DNA from: Galbitalea sp036271875
GTDB taxonomy: Bacteria; Actinomycetota; Actinomycetes; Actinomycetales; Microbacteriaceae
Assembly (NCBI GenBank): GCA_036271875.1
Contig: DATAZU010000038.1
Coordinates: 1 to 64,000 of the forward strand
Direction: 5' to 3'
DNA length: 64,000 nucleotides
Part shown: positions 55,247 through 63,412 of the stretch, one piece after another
How positions within the stretch are numbered: position 1 is the stretch's first letter
Layout of the letters: the number at the start of each line of letters is the position of its first letter
Notes under the pieces: model-generated
Databases searched by the model: none
What the model saw: only the letters and a program-made list of their open reading frames with translations
Told to the model about the DNA's origin: nothing
Made by a program: the position numbers and the translations under genes

Positions 55247-56182
55247 CTACAGATTGACCAGCCGGGCACCGTGCACCGGGCCGATGACGCGGACCACATT
55301 GAGGCGGGCGGCGCTGAGGGCGATTTGGAGTTCTAGCGCGTTGTCGAGGTCCGCGGTAAGGAACGCAATGGTCGGCCCCGATCCGGAAATGATGCCGGCC
55401 AGCGCGCCATTTTCCTCACCGAGCTCCAGGACGGATGCCAGCGACGGCTCCAGGTGCAGCGCCGGCGCCTGCAAGTCGTTGTAGAGCGTCTCCGACAGCA
55501 TGTGCGGGTCTCCCGCGCGCAGCGCCTGCAGCACATTTGCGTCGACAAAGGGCTGAGGATCGGCGGGGAAAATGTCCTGAGAGTGTCGATCGCGGTGCTT
55601 GTCGAGCTCGCTATAGACCGCGGGCGTCGAGAGTCCGAAGTCGGCCATCGCGAGCACCCACTGAAACTGTCCCTGGGCGAGCGCGGGGCTCAGCTGGTCG
55701 CCTCGGCCGGTACCGATTGCGGTTCCACCCGTGAACGCAAACGGCACATCCGCGCCGAGTTCGGTCGCGAGCGCGAGCATGTCTTCGCGCGAAAGCTCGG
55801 TTCCCCACAGCTCGTCGCAGGCGAGTAGCGTGGCCGCGGCATCCGCTGATCCGCCGCCCATCCCGCCGGTGACGGGAACATGTTTACCGATCTCGATGCG
55901 CGCGCCACCGCGGTATCCGGTGCGACGCGCGAGCAGCCGAGCGGCCTTGATCGCAATGTTCGAACCGTCGGTCGGCACCCGCGACAGCTCGACCGTGCCG
56001 GCGACCTCGACCGAGAAATCATCGGCCGGGTATACCCGGACCTCCTCGTACAGCGAGACCGCCTGGTACGCGATCGCGACATCGTGGTATCCATCGTCCA
56101 GCAGCGCCCCGACTTTAAGGAAGACGTTGATCTTCCCGGGCGCCTTCGCATGCACCATTGCTGGGCTGGCCGCGGAGGTCAT
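55247..56182 (-). CDS. ispE: 4-diphosphocytidyl-2-C-methyl-D-erythritol kinase
   Basis: A 311-aa GHMP kinase of the non-mevalonate isoprenoid pathway. Motif 1 has AKAPGKINVFLKVG with the catalytic Lys, motif 2 is PVTGGMGGGSADAAATLLA for ATP binding, and motif 3 is GIISGSGPTIAFL. DVPFAFTGGTAIGTGRGDQL carries the catalytic Asp. Length is normal. TAGGTT is 6 nt before the ATG. In most relatives rsmA is directly upstream; here a quinone oxidoreductase gene lies between them. Confidence 0.95.
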   Translation of the reverse strand: MTSAASPAMVHAKAPGKINVFLKVGALLDDGYHDVAIAYQAVSLYEEVRVYPADDFSVEVAGTVELSRVPTDGSNIAIKAARLLARRTGYRGGARIEIGKHVPVTGGMGGGSADAAATLLACDELWGTELSREDMLALATELGADVPFAFTGGTAIGTGRGDQLSPALAQGQFQWVLAMADFGLSTPAVYSELDKHRDRHSQDIFPADPQPFVDANVLQALRAGDPHMLSETLYNDLQAPALHLEPSLASVLELGEENGALAGIISGSGPTIAFLTADLDNALELQIALSAARLNVVRVIGPVHGARLVNL

Positions 56183-56188
56183 ACACCC

Positions 56189-56194
56189 AACCTA
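56189..56194 (-). promoter_or_regulatory. Predicted -10 of ispE (leaderless)
   Basis: TAGGTT on the minus strand is 6 nt (GGGTGT) from the ATG at 56182. Confidence 0.55.
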
Positions 56195-56248
56195 GCGCGG
56201 GCCCGTTAGCGGTATTGCCACTGATTAGATCTGAGGATTAATTCTTTG

Positions 56249-57223
56249 TTAAACCGACAGCAGGATCTTGCCGATGTGATCGCCGGACTCCATCCGCCGG
56301 TGGGCTTCGGCCGCATCCGCGAGCGCGAACACCGTATCGATGACCGGATGGGCGACGCCGCGCGCAAATAGCGGCATCACGTGCCGCTCGACCGCAGCGA
56401 CGATCGCAACCCGTTCCTCGAGCGGGCGGGCACGCAGGGTAGAGGCGACAATGCGTCCGCGCTTCCGCATCAGGACTCCGATGTCGAACCTGCCCTCCGA
56501 CCCGCTCAGGTTCGAGATGAGGGCGACCGTGCCGCCCGTGCTGAGCACTTCGACGTTGCGTGCGAGGTAGTCGCCGCCGACCATGTCGAGCACGACATCG
56601 ACCCCGCGTCCGTCCATCTTGTGAGCGATGATCTCAGCGAAATCCGCGTCGCGGTAGTTGATGCCCACTGCGCCGAGGCTCTCGCAGAAGTCGACCTTCG
56701 CGGCGGATCCGGCCGTTGCGAACACGGGATTCCCCAACGCGACCGCGAGCTGGATGGCCATCGAGCCGATACCGCTCGATCCCCCCTGTACCAACAGGCT
56801 CTTGCCGGGCTCCAGCCCCGCCGTCAGGTAGACATTCGCATACGCGGTGCAGGCCGCCTCGGGGATGCCCGCTGCGGCAACGAGGTCGAGGTTGTCCGGT
56901 ACCGAGAGCAGAAGTCCCTCATCCACGACCGCACGCTCCGCGTAACCACCGCCGGATACCAGCGCACACACCCGGTCGCCTGCCTTCCAGCGACTCACCG
57001 CGCTCCCGATGTCGAGCACCGTGCCAGACAGCTCCATCCCGGGCCAGTCTGGCGCGCCGACAGGCGGCGGGTAGTGCCCTTCCCGCTGCATCAGGTCGGC
57101 GCGATTAAGACCGGCTCCGGCGACGGCGATCAGAACATCCTTCGGACCGACCTCCGGCTGGGGAATGTCGGCGAGGGTCAAAACCTCAGGGCCGCCGAAT
57201 CGCGGGAGCGTGACTGCGAGCAT
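56249..57223 (-). CDS. NADPH:quinone oxidoreductase (zinc-independent MDR, PIG3-like)
   Basis: A 324-aa medium-chain reductase. The N-terminal domain has LNRADLMQREGHYPPPVGAP and WPGMELSGTV, typical of the PIG3/quinone oxidoreductase subgroup, without zinc-binding Cys. The NADPH fold is LVQGGSSGIGSMAIQLAVAL near residue 145, and LDMVGGDYLARNVEVLS follows. It probably reduces quinones or enones in the cytosol. It interrupts the usual rsmA-ispE pair. TAGCGT is 6 nt before the ATG; rsmA ends 22 nt upstream. Confidence 0.9.
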   Translation of the reverse strand: MLAVTLPRFGGPEVLTLADIPQPEVGPKDVLIAVAGAGLNRADLMQREGHYPPPVGAPDWPGMELSGTVLDIGSAVSRWKAGDRVCALVSGGGYAERAVVDEGLLLSVPDNLDLVAAAGIPEAACTAYANVYLTAGLEPGKSLLVQGGSSGIGSMAIQLAVALGNPVFATAGSAAKVDFCESLGAVGINYRDADFAEIIAHKMDGRGVDVVLDMVGGDYLARNVEVLSTGGTVALISNLSGSEGRFDIGVLMRKRGRIVASTLRARPLEERVAIVAAVERHVMPLFARGVAHPVIDTVFALADAAEAHRRMESGDHIGKILLSV

Positions 57224-57229
57224 CCCTTG

Positions 57230-57235
57230 ACGCTA
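57230..57235 (-). promoter_or_regulatory. Predicted -10 of the quinone oxidoreductase gene
   Basis: TAGCGT on the minus strand is 6 nt (CAAGGG) from the ATG. AAGGG touches the start codon and is too close to act as a normal ribosome site. Confidence 0.5.
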
Positions 57236-57245
57236 CCCGTAGCCG

Positions 57246-58073
57246 TCAGGCTCGCGCGATGCTTAGGAACTCCAGCACGGTCAACTCTTCGCCTCGCGCG
57301 GTCGGAGCGAGGCCGGCTGCCTCGATGCGAGCGGATGCTGCTGCCGAGTCCCCGAGGACTACGCTCAGCGCCTGGCGAAGCATCTTCCGACGCTGCTGGA
57401 ACGCGGCGTCGATGAGGGCGAAGGTCGCTATCCGCTCGGACTCCGACCCCGGGGGGTCATGTCGCGTGAAGGCAACAAGCACGGAATCGACGTTCGGCAC
57501 CGGCCAGAAAACCTGCCGGGAGACATTCCCCGCGAGCCGGAAGTCGCCGTACCACGCGGCCTTCGCACTTGGGCTCCCGTATATCTTGGATCCCGGCGGG
57601 GCAGCCAACCGCTGGCCGACCTCGGACTGCACCATGACGAGACCGCTCTCTATGCGCTCGAAGTGTTCGAGAAAGTGCAGCAGCACGGGAACGGACACGT
57701 TGTACGGCAGGTTCGCGACGAGCACAGACGGCGCGGGATCGAGGGCGGTGATCGACAGCGCGTCAGCGGTGACGACGGTGAGATCCGCCCCCGGCGCGAG
57801 CGCCTCAACCGTCAGCGGCAACTGCGTCGCCAGTCGCTTGTCGATCTCGACCGCGACGACGGATGCCCCGGTCTCTAGCAGGCCGAGCGTCAGGCTCCCC
57901 AGTCCCGGGCCGACTTCGACCACGGTCATCCCCGCTGTTACTGCGGCGATGCGCACGATTCGGCGCACGGTGTTCGCGTCGATGACGAAGTTCTGTCCGA
58001 GCTTCTTGGTCGGCTGGATGCCCAGGAGTTCGGCGAGGTCGCGGATCTCGGCCGGGCCGAGTAAGGGTGGCAT
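57246..58073 (-). CDS. rsmA: 16S rRNA (adenine1518/1519-N6)-dimethyltransferase
   Basis: A 275-aa enzyme that dimethylates two adenines near the 3' end of 16S rRNA. The N-terminus has QPTKKLGQNFVIDANTVRRI. The SAM-binding motif is VVEVGPGLGSLTLGLLETGA, the acidic motif VVAVEIDKRLA and the catalytic motif LVANLPYNVSVPVLLHFLEH. VMVQSEVGQRLAA and a C-terminal helical domain complete the fold. A diverged copy of the dispersed repeat fills the gap to tatD, directly before the ATG. Confidence 0.96.
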   Translation of the reverse strand: MPPLLGPAEIRDLAELLGIQPTKKLGQNFVIDANTVRRIVRIAAVTAGMTVVEVGPGLGSLTLGLLETGASVVAVEIDKRLATQLPLTVEALAPGADLTVVTADALSITALDPAPSVLVANLPYNVSVPVLLHFLEHFERIESGLVMVQSEVGQRLAAPPGSKIYGSPSAKAAWYGDFRLAGNVSRQVFWPVPNVDSVLVAFTRHDPPGSESERIATFALIDAAFQQRRKMLRQALSVVLGDSAAASARIEAAGLAPTARGEELTVLEFLSIARA

Positions 58074-58097
58074 GGTCGCTGAGGCTCTCGAAGGGTC
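58074..58097. repeat. Diverged 24-bp repeat between tatD and rsmA
   Basis: GGTCGCTGAGGCTCTCGAAG... matches the repeat with several changes. It spans the tatD stop (58096-58098) and touches the rsmA start, forming the whole intergenic gap. Confidence 0.6.
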
Positions 58098-58998
58098 AGT
58101 CGCCCGTTGGGTTGTCGGGCACGACGATCGGCTCGGAGTTCCACCCTCCGTACACCTCTTCCGTGTTGGAGGAGATCAGGGCAGCCAGCATCGAGACGTC
58201 GGTGCCGAGGTGCGCCGCCATCGCACGAAGCGTATACGGGATGAGATACGAGGAGTTCGGGCGTCCGCGGAACGGCACCGGTGTCAGGAACGGCGAGTCG
58301 GTCTCGACCAGAACGAGTCGCCGCGGCAGAGCCTCGAGCGCATCGCGCAGGGTCGGCGCATTCTTGAACGTTACGGTTCCCGCGAAGGATGCGTACCAGC
58401 CGTGCTCGGACAGGATCGACGCCAACTCGGCATCCCCGCTAAAACAGTGGAAGACCGTTCGCTCGGGAGCGCCGACGCGAAGCAGGGTCTCGACGACGTC
58501 GCGGTGCGCATCCCGATCATGAATCTGCAGAGCGAGCCCGTGTTCCTTGGCGATCTGGATGTGCGCCTCGAATGATCGCCGCTGCGCATCCTGCCCATCC
58601 TCGCCGGTGCGGAAGAAGTCCAGGCCGGTCTCGCCGATCGCGCGCACCCGGGGACGCCCGGCCAACTCCGAGATCTCGGCAAGCTGGTTGTCAAGGGTGC
58701 CCGCACGATCGAGCACCGGGGCCTCGTTCGGATGAAGGGCAACCGCCGCCAGAACGCGCGGTTCAACAGCAGCGATCGCAGCGGACCAGCGCGAGCTTTC
58801 GAGGTCCGTTCCGACCTGGACGACGCCGCGAACACCGACGCTGGATGCCCGGTCGAGAGCATCGTGGTAGTCCAGCGTGCTCTGCCAGGGCTCGCGCCCG
58901 TCGAACTCTCCCTCTGGCGGCGGTTCGAGGTGCGTGTGATTGTCGTAGATGGGCACGATGAGTGCCTCAGGAAGTGGTGGCCAGTCGTCGTCGGTCAT
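58096..58998 (-). CDS. tatD: TatD family hydrolase
   Basis: A 300-aa metal-dependent deoxyribonuclease-like hydrolase. The N-terminal metal motif is IYDNHTHLEPP. The central segment AIGETGLDFFRTG supplies the metal Glu, and QRRSFEAHIQIAKEHGLALQ, HCFSGDAELA and VETDSPFLTPVPFRGRPN complete the family set. The N-terminus is extended by about 18 residues compared with short homologues. GGAGAG lies 8 nt before the ATG. The metG-tatD-rsmA order is conserved in Actinobacteria, although no rpf gene lies between them here. Confidence 0.94.
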   Translation of the reverse strand: MTDDDWPPLPEALIVPIYDNHTHLEPPPEGEFDGREPWQSTLDYHDALDRASSVGVRGVVQVGTDLESSRWSAAIAAVEPRVLAAVALHPNEAPVLDRAGTLDNQLAEISELAGRPRVRAIGETGLDFFRTGEDGQDAQRRSFEAHIQIAKEHGLALQIHDRDAHRDVVETLLRVGAPERTVFHCFSGDAELASILSEHGWYASFAGTVTFKNAPTLRDALEALPRRLVLVETDSPFLTPVPFRGRPNSSYLIPYTLRAMAAHLGTDVSMLAALISSNTEEVYGGWNSEPIVVPDNPTGD

Positions 58999-59079
58999 GT
59001 ACTTCTCTCCAGTCGCGACACCTACGTTACGCGACGAGGCGCTAGGCCCACAGTCGCCGGTTTCGCATGATTCGAGGAA

Positions 59080-60681
59080 TCACGAGGCCGTGATGGCTGG
59101 CGGGTCTATCCGGGGAAACAGTCCCTCGATCGCGGAAACCGTCGAACCGACGGGCAACTGGCCCCAGACACCCGCCTCACGGATGGGCTGCGCCTCCAGC
59201 GGGCCAAGCGAGCTGGCGCCAAGCGAGTCCCACAGCTTCGCGGTTGCCGTCGGGATAGTCGGCGAGAGCAGCACCGCGAGTGCTCGAAGCCCCTCGGCCG
59301 CGGTGTACAAGACGGACGCGAGGCGAGATCCCTCGGTCTCAGCGCCAGTCGACGGGTCCTTCGCCAGAACCCACGGCTCCTGGATGGTGATGTAACCGTT
59401 CAGTTCCTCGACAATGGTCCAGATGGCGCTAAGCGCCTCGTGGATCGCGAAACGTTCGATCGCGGCATCCGCAGCGGCAGCAGCGTCCGCGACCGTTTTC
59501 TGGAGCCCCAGGTCGGCCTCCGTGTATTCACCCGGCGCAGGCAGCACGCCGTCGTAGTAGCGCAACACCATCGCGACAACTCGGGAGGCCAGGTTTCCGA
59601 AACCGTTCGCCAATTCGGCCTGGTACCGCGCGCTCAGATCTTCCCAGCTAAACGAACCGTCCTGACCGAAGCTGATTGCTCTCATGAAGTAGTAACGGAA
59701 CGCGTCGGCACCGAACGTGTCGGTGATCTCGGCCGGTGCGATACCCGTCAGCTTCGACTTTGACATCTTCTCGCCGCCGACGAGCAGCCAGCCGTGGCCG
59801 AAGACGTGCTTCGGCACGTCCACTCCCGCGGCCATGAGCATGGCCGGCCAGATGACCGCGTGGAATCGCGCGATGTCCTTACCCACGATGTGGGTACCCG
59901 GCCAGCGACGGCTGAAATTCTCCTCATCCGTGCCGTAACCGATGGCCGTGATGTAGTTGAGCAGAGCGTCAAACCAGACGTAGAGCACGTGGCTGGTGTC
60001 CCACGGAATCTGGATCCCCCAGTCGAAGCTTGAACGGGAAATCGACAGGTCATTGAGGCCCTGCTTCACGAACGAAATGATCTCGTTGCGTACACTCCCG
60101 GGCTGGATGAAGTCGGGCTGCGACTCGTACAGGTCGAGCAACTTCTGCTCGAAGTCGCTCATGCGGAAGAAATAGTTTGTCTCCTGCAGAACCTCGACCG
60201 GCCGGCCGTGGATCTTGCACACCAGCTGCCCCGCGTAGTCGCCATCTGGCGTCTCCATGAGGTCGTCAAGCTGTTTGTACTCCTCACAGCCGACGCAGTA
60301 ATAGCCCTCGTACTCGCCCTTGTAGATGAAACCGTCGTCGTAGAGCTTCTGCAGGAAGAGTAGAACCGCCTTCTCGTGACGCTCATCCGTGGTGCGGATG
60401 AAGTCGTCGTTGGCGATCGTGATGGTCTCGAGGAGAGGCAGCCAGGCATCCTTGACCAGCTTGTCGGCCCAGGCCTTCGGCGTTGTGTCGTTTGCGGTCG
60501 CCGTGCGCAGGATCTTCTGGCCGTGTTCATCCGTTCCGGTGAGCAGCCAGGTGTCGTCACCGGCTTGCCGGTGCCAGCGGGCGAGGATGTCCGCGGCGAC
60601 CTCCGTATAGGCGTGCCCGATGTGCGGCACATCATTCACATAGAAGATGGGCGTCGTCAGGTAGAAGGACTCGCTGGGCAC
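59080..60681 (-). CDS. metG: Methionine--tRNA ligase
   Basis: A 533-aa class I synthetase. HIGH motif: VNDVPHIGHAYTEVAADI. The zinc-type segment YYCVGCEEYKQ (about residue 126) and a Cys in LVCKIHGRP follow. KMSKS motif: GGEKMSKSKLTG near residue 300. The anticodon-binding helical domain covers about 370-500. It lacks the extra C-terminal tRNA-binding domain of long MetRS forms. TAGAAT is exactly 6 nt before the GTG start. Confidence 0.97.
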   Translation of the reverse strand: MPSESFYLTTPIFYVNDVPHIGHAYTEVAADILARWHRQAGDDTWLLTGTDEHGQKILRTATANDTTPKAWADKLVKDAWLPLLETITIANDDFIRTTDERHEKAVLLFLQKLYDDGFIYKGEYEGYYCVGCEEYKQLDDLMETPDGDYAGQLVCKIHGRPVEVLQETNYFFRMSDFEQKLLDLYESQPDFIQPGSVRNEIISFVKQGLNDLSISRSSFDWGIQIPWDTSHVLYVWFDALLNYITAIGYGTDEENFSRRWPGTHIVGKDIARFHAVIWPAMLMAAGVDVPKHVFGHGWLLVGGEKMSKSKLTGIAPAEITDTFGADAFRYYFMRAISFGQDGSFSWEDLSARYQAELANGFGNLASRVVAMVLRYYDGVLPAPGEYTEADLGLQKTVADAAAAADAAIERFAIHEALSAIWTIVEELNGYITIQEPWVLAKDPSTGAETEGSRLASVLYTAAEGLRALAVLLSPTIPTATAKLWDSLGASSLGPLEAQPIREAGVWGQLPVGSTVSAIEGLFPRIDPPAITAS

Positions 60682-60687
60682 ACGCCA

Positions 60688-60693
60688 ATTCTA
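60688..60693 (-). promoter_or_regulatory. Predicted -10 of metG (leaderless)
   Basis: TAGAAT on the minus strand is 6 nt (TGGCGT) from the GTG start at 60681. There is no ribosome binding site. Confidence 0.6.
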
Positions 60694-60733
60694 CCGGGGC
60701 GGTTTGGAGTGTTACGGAGCCGCCCCCGTGTTA

Positions 60734-60761
60734 TGTTAGTCACTAACATCTTAGTTACTAC
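60734..60761. promoter_or_regulatory. Candidate TetR operators upstream of the membrane protein-TetR operon
   Basis: TGTTAGTCACTAACA (60734-60748) is a perfect 15-bp palindrome. A related half-perfect site TTAGTTACTA follows (60751-60760). TTAGTNACTAA-type sites are common for TetR proteins. They lie 20-45 bp before the ATG of the first gene. Confidence 0.7.
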
Positions 60762-60777
60762 CTTTTTGGATCATCCC

Positions 60778-61218
60778 ATGCTCTCACGCCCCACCCCCGA
60801 AAAAATCGCTCGAGTTCTCCTGCTGATCGTCGCCGTTTTCTTCACGGTCGCGTCGGCCTTCGCGCTCCTGATCGCCGTTACGTTGGCTTTCCCTGGCACA
60901 CCGCTCGATGGGGTATGGGCCATGAAACCCGCCGGCCGGGCAGGCTTCCTGTCGCTCGGTATCGTCGCAATACTCCTGATGATCCTGCTTGCTGCCGTCC
61001 TGTGCTTCTGCGCGATTGGCCTGTACCGGTTGCGGCCGTGGGCCCGCTGGGTCGCGTTCGCGCTACTTGCCATCAACGTGATCCCGGATGCGGTGCAGGG
61101 CTTCACCGGCCAGCCGACGATCTTCCTGCCGATTTCGATTGTCGCGATCATCGCGGTCTACCTAGCGCTGCCGGTCACAGGTCGAGCGATTCGAAAGGTC
61201 GGACCGCGTGGAGAATAG
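60778..61218 (+). CDS. Small integral membrane protein (TetR-controlled)
   Basis: A 146-aa protein with four predicted transmembrane helices: about residues 12-35 (LLLIVAVFFTVASAFALLIAV), 55-85, 92-110 (WVAFALLAINVIPDAVQGF) and 113-132. I do not recognise a family. ATG 60778 is used; the long upstream frame is antisense to metG and is rejected. The TetR gene starts 21 nt after its stop, and operators lie just upstream, so the pair looks like a self-regulated operon. Confidence 0.75.
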   Translation: MLSRPTPEKIARVLLLIVAVFFTVASAFALLIAVTLAFPGTPLDGVWAMKPAGRAGFLSLGIVAILLMILLAAVLCFCAIGLYRLRPWARWVAFALLAINVIPDAVQGFTGQPTIFLPISIVAIIAVYLALPVTGRAIRKVGPRGE

Positions 61219-61239
61219 GGAGTCAACGAAAGGACTCCG

Positions 61240-61806
61240 GTGACCGACAGCTCCGGCGACTGGCGCGCGGCGAAGAAGCTGGCGACACGTGCACGCATCC
61301 GAGCGGCCGCCCTGAAGCTCTTCGGCGAGATCGGATACGACGCCGCGACGGTCGAGCGAATCGCCGACGCCGCGAGCGTCACCCACACCACGTTCTTTCG
61401 CTACTTCCCCACCAAAGAGGATGTCGCCCTGAGCGACGACTACGACCCGCTGATCGCTGAGTTGATCCGCACTCGCCCAGCGAACGAATCGGATGCGCAG
61501 AAGATCCGCACAGCGTTCGTCAGCGGCCTGGAGACGATCGATTCCGAGTTTCGAGACGGGCTTCTCGCACAAATGCGCCTGGTGCTCGTGACGCCCGCAC
61601 TTCGTGCCCGTCTCTGGGAAGAGCAGGCGCAAACCCAGCGGCTGGTGCTTGATGCCCTTGGCACCGACACGTTTGAGGCCCGAACCGTTAGCAGCGCGCT
61701 CATTGCGGCGGCCAGCGTTGCCATCCTCGCCTGGGCCGAAGCCGGGGGCGTCGATTCGCTCGCCGGGATGGTAGACCGCGCGTTTGCCGCGCTCGAGGCC
61801 GAATAG
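61240..61806 (+). CDS. TetR family transcriptional regulator
   Basis: A 188-aa regulator with an N-terminal helix-turn-helix at about residues 35-65 (YDAATVERIADAASVTHTTF, then FRYFPTKEDVAL). The ligand-binding part includes LAQMRLVLVTPALRARLWEE. The FRYFPTKEDV segment is typical of the group with short C-terminal domains. GAAAGG lies 9 nt before the GTG start. It is second in an operon with a small membrane protein and probably binds the TGTTAGTCACTAACA palindrome. Confidence 0.9.
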   Translation: MTDSSGDWRAAKKLATRARIRAAALKLFGEIGYDAATVERIADAASVTHTTFFRYFPTKEDVALSDDYDPLIAELIRTRPANESDAQKIRTAFVSGLETIDSEFRDGLLAQMRLVLVTPALRARLWEEQAQTQRLVLDALGTDTFEARTVSSALIAAASVAILAWAEAGGVDSLAGMVDRAFAALEAE

Positions 61807-61886
61807 ACGAACGTATGTCCGAAGAACTTATCCACAGATATTGACTCTCTTCGAACCTGTGTCTGCCCGCGCGGGAAAATTGAGCT

Positions 61887-62897
61887 ATGTCAAAACCCTC
61901 GCGCACCCTCACCGACGCGGCCACCGCCGTGGCGGCGCTGGGGTCGTGCCAGGACGACATCGACGCTCTCGACGATGCTTCGTTACAGGCGGGAATGAGC
62001 CTGATCCGTGAACTCGATCAGCAGCTGCAGCCCTATCGGCTATGGATGGCCGCGGCGATCGCTCGCCGCTCGGATCACACGCTCGGATACTCGGGACTCG
62101 CTCAAAAGAACGGGTTCCCGACGCCGGCAACGTTCATCCAGTCGCTGACCGGAACCTCTAAATACGAAGCGGTCAAGCTCGCGCGGCTCGGCGAGATGAT
62201 GGTCGAAGCCGAGAGCGCTGCCCCAATTTCGATCGATGGCTCGGGTATCGGCGGCTCGGGTATCGATGGCTCGGGTATCGATGCCTCGGGCGGGGTGACG
62301 GGCGGCTCCGGCAGCACCGCGATCACAACCGCAGTCACGGCTGGCGGCATCACCCTCGACGGCGCCGACGCCATCCGGCGCGGGTTGGGCATCCCGGGCG
62401 AGGGAGTATCGGCGGAACAGCTTCGGATCGAAGCCGAGCGGCTGATCGCGCACGCTGCTTCGGGGTCCGCGGTGGCGACCGTGACGCCAGAGTCGCTGCT
62501 CAAGCTCGCGCGTCGGGCTCGTGAACGACTGGATACCACGGCCATCGAACGCGGCCAGCAGGAGCGGGCGGCGAGTCGCGCCGTGCGCGTCTGGGATGGC
62601 GGATGTCGATTCCCCGGTTGCGACAAGCCGCCATCGTGGACCGAGGTCAATCACATCCTGCAGTGGGCGCGAGATCACGGCCGAACAGACATCATCAACG
62701 CGATCCTGTTGTGTCGATATCACCACATGCTGATCCATGAGAAGGACTGGGAGATTGTCCGGATGGATGGTCCCAGCGGCGGAACCTACTGGCTCAAACC
62801 GCCCGAACACGTCGATCCCGACCGAACCCTCATCGAGATGCCAAGCAAAAACCCGCTCGCCACAGCGCGCCAGTCGCCAGAGTCCGCCAGTCGCTAA
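61887..62897 (+). CDS. DUF222/HNH endonuclease-signature protein
   Basis: A 336-aa protein of the DUF222-HNH family, which occurs in many copies in Microbacteriaceae and relates to the mycobacterial 13E12 repeat proteins. The N-terminal DUF222 part is helical. A Gly/Ser linker (about residues 113-145) contains four SGI(D/G)GSG units made from 15-bp repeats. The C-terminal HNH motif reads GCRFPGCDKPPSWTEVNHIL, then INAILLCRYHHMLIHEKDWE. Cellular role is unknown; nuclease activity is inferred. It overlaps the next gene's stop by 4 nt (convergent). Confidence 0.88.
   Translation: MSKPSRTLTDAATAVAALGSCQDDIDALDDASLQAGMSLIRELDQQLQPYRLWMAAAIARRSDHTLGYSGLAQKNGFPTPATFIQSLTGTSKYEAVKLARLGEMMVEAESAAPISIDGSGIGGSGIDGSGIDASGGVTGGSGSTAITTAVTAGGITLDGADAIRRGLGIPGEGVSAEQLRIEAERLIAHAASGSAVATVTPESLLKLARRARERLDTTAIERGQQERAASRAVRVWDGGCRFPGCDKPPSWTEVNHILQWARDHGRTDIINAILLCRYHHMLIHEKDWEIVRMDGPSGGTYWLKPPEHVDPDRTLIEMPSKNPLATARQSPESASR
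62231..62295. repeat. 15-bp tandem repeat in the HNH gene
   Basis: GGCTCGGGTATCGAT-like units (GGC TCG GGT ATC GRT) repeat four times, encoding the GSGI linker between DUF222 and HNH. The unit is unrelated to the 24-bp repeat. Confidence 0.8.
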
Positions 62898-63334
62898 AGC
62901 GCGCCGAAGGCTTTCTGCCACGGACCCACGAGCAACTGGTAGGCGGCGTCATCGATGACGTCGCGAACTCCGACGGCGAGCACCGCCGACCGCGCGGCCT
63001 CCACAGCGCCTGCCTTTGCCAATTCGGTGATGCTCATCCAGCGCACGGCGTGTTCGGTGGCCTTCTCCGCTTCGATCGCGGCATCGAGCTCGTCCGGCCG
63101 CCCCTTGACTGTCGCCACGGATGACACGTGCTGCCAGGTGTTCTGCAGGGCGAGGTTTTGTGTATGAGGGATCTCACTCATCCAGTGGTGCAGCGAGAGG
63201 AACGAAGCAGGATCGTAGGAAATCCCCTCCTGCGAGGTCCAGGCGGTTCCCAGAGTCTCAGCTTCTTCCGCTGTCAGTTCCTTCGTTCGCTCAATCATCG
63301 CTTGAACTTCTGCCGAATAAACGTCCCGACTCAT
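62894..63334 (-). CDS. Hypothetical protein
   Basis: A 146-aa cytosolic, mainly helical protein. Features are an N-terminal acidic helix (AMIERTKELTAEEAETLGTA), the segment SFLSLHHWMSEIPHTQN and a C-terminal AARSAVLAVGVRDVIDDAAY. No known catalytic motif was recognised. AAGGGACG precedes the ATG and gives a good ribosome site, which supports it as real. It is convergent with the HNH gene. Confidence 0.65.
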   Translation of the reverse strand: MSRDVYSAEVQAMIERTKELTAEEAETLGTAWTSQEGISYDPASFLSLHHWMSEIPHTQNLALQNTWQHVSSVATVKGRPDELDAAIEAEKATEHAVRWMSITELAKAGAVEAARSAVLAVGVRDVIDDAAYQLLVGPWQKAFGAL

Positions 63335-63412
63335 CGTCGTCCCTTCTTGAGCACTTGTGTCCCGACCCTATCCTTCCCTGCGCGCCACGAGACCGACCGC
63401 TAGAAGAACAAC

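Noticed and set aside
61909..62921. Minus-strand ORF opposite the HNH gene
   Set aside because: The GSGI linker and the HNH motif support the plus strand; the other frame only mirrors it.
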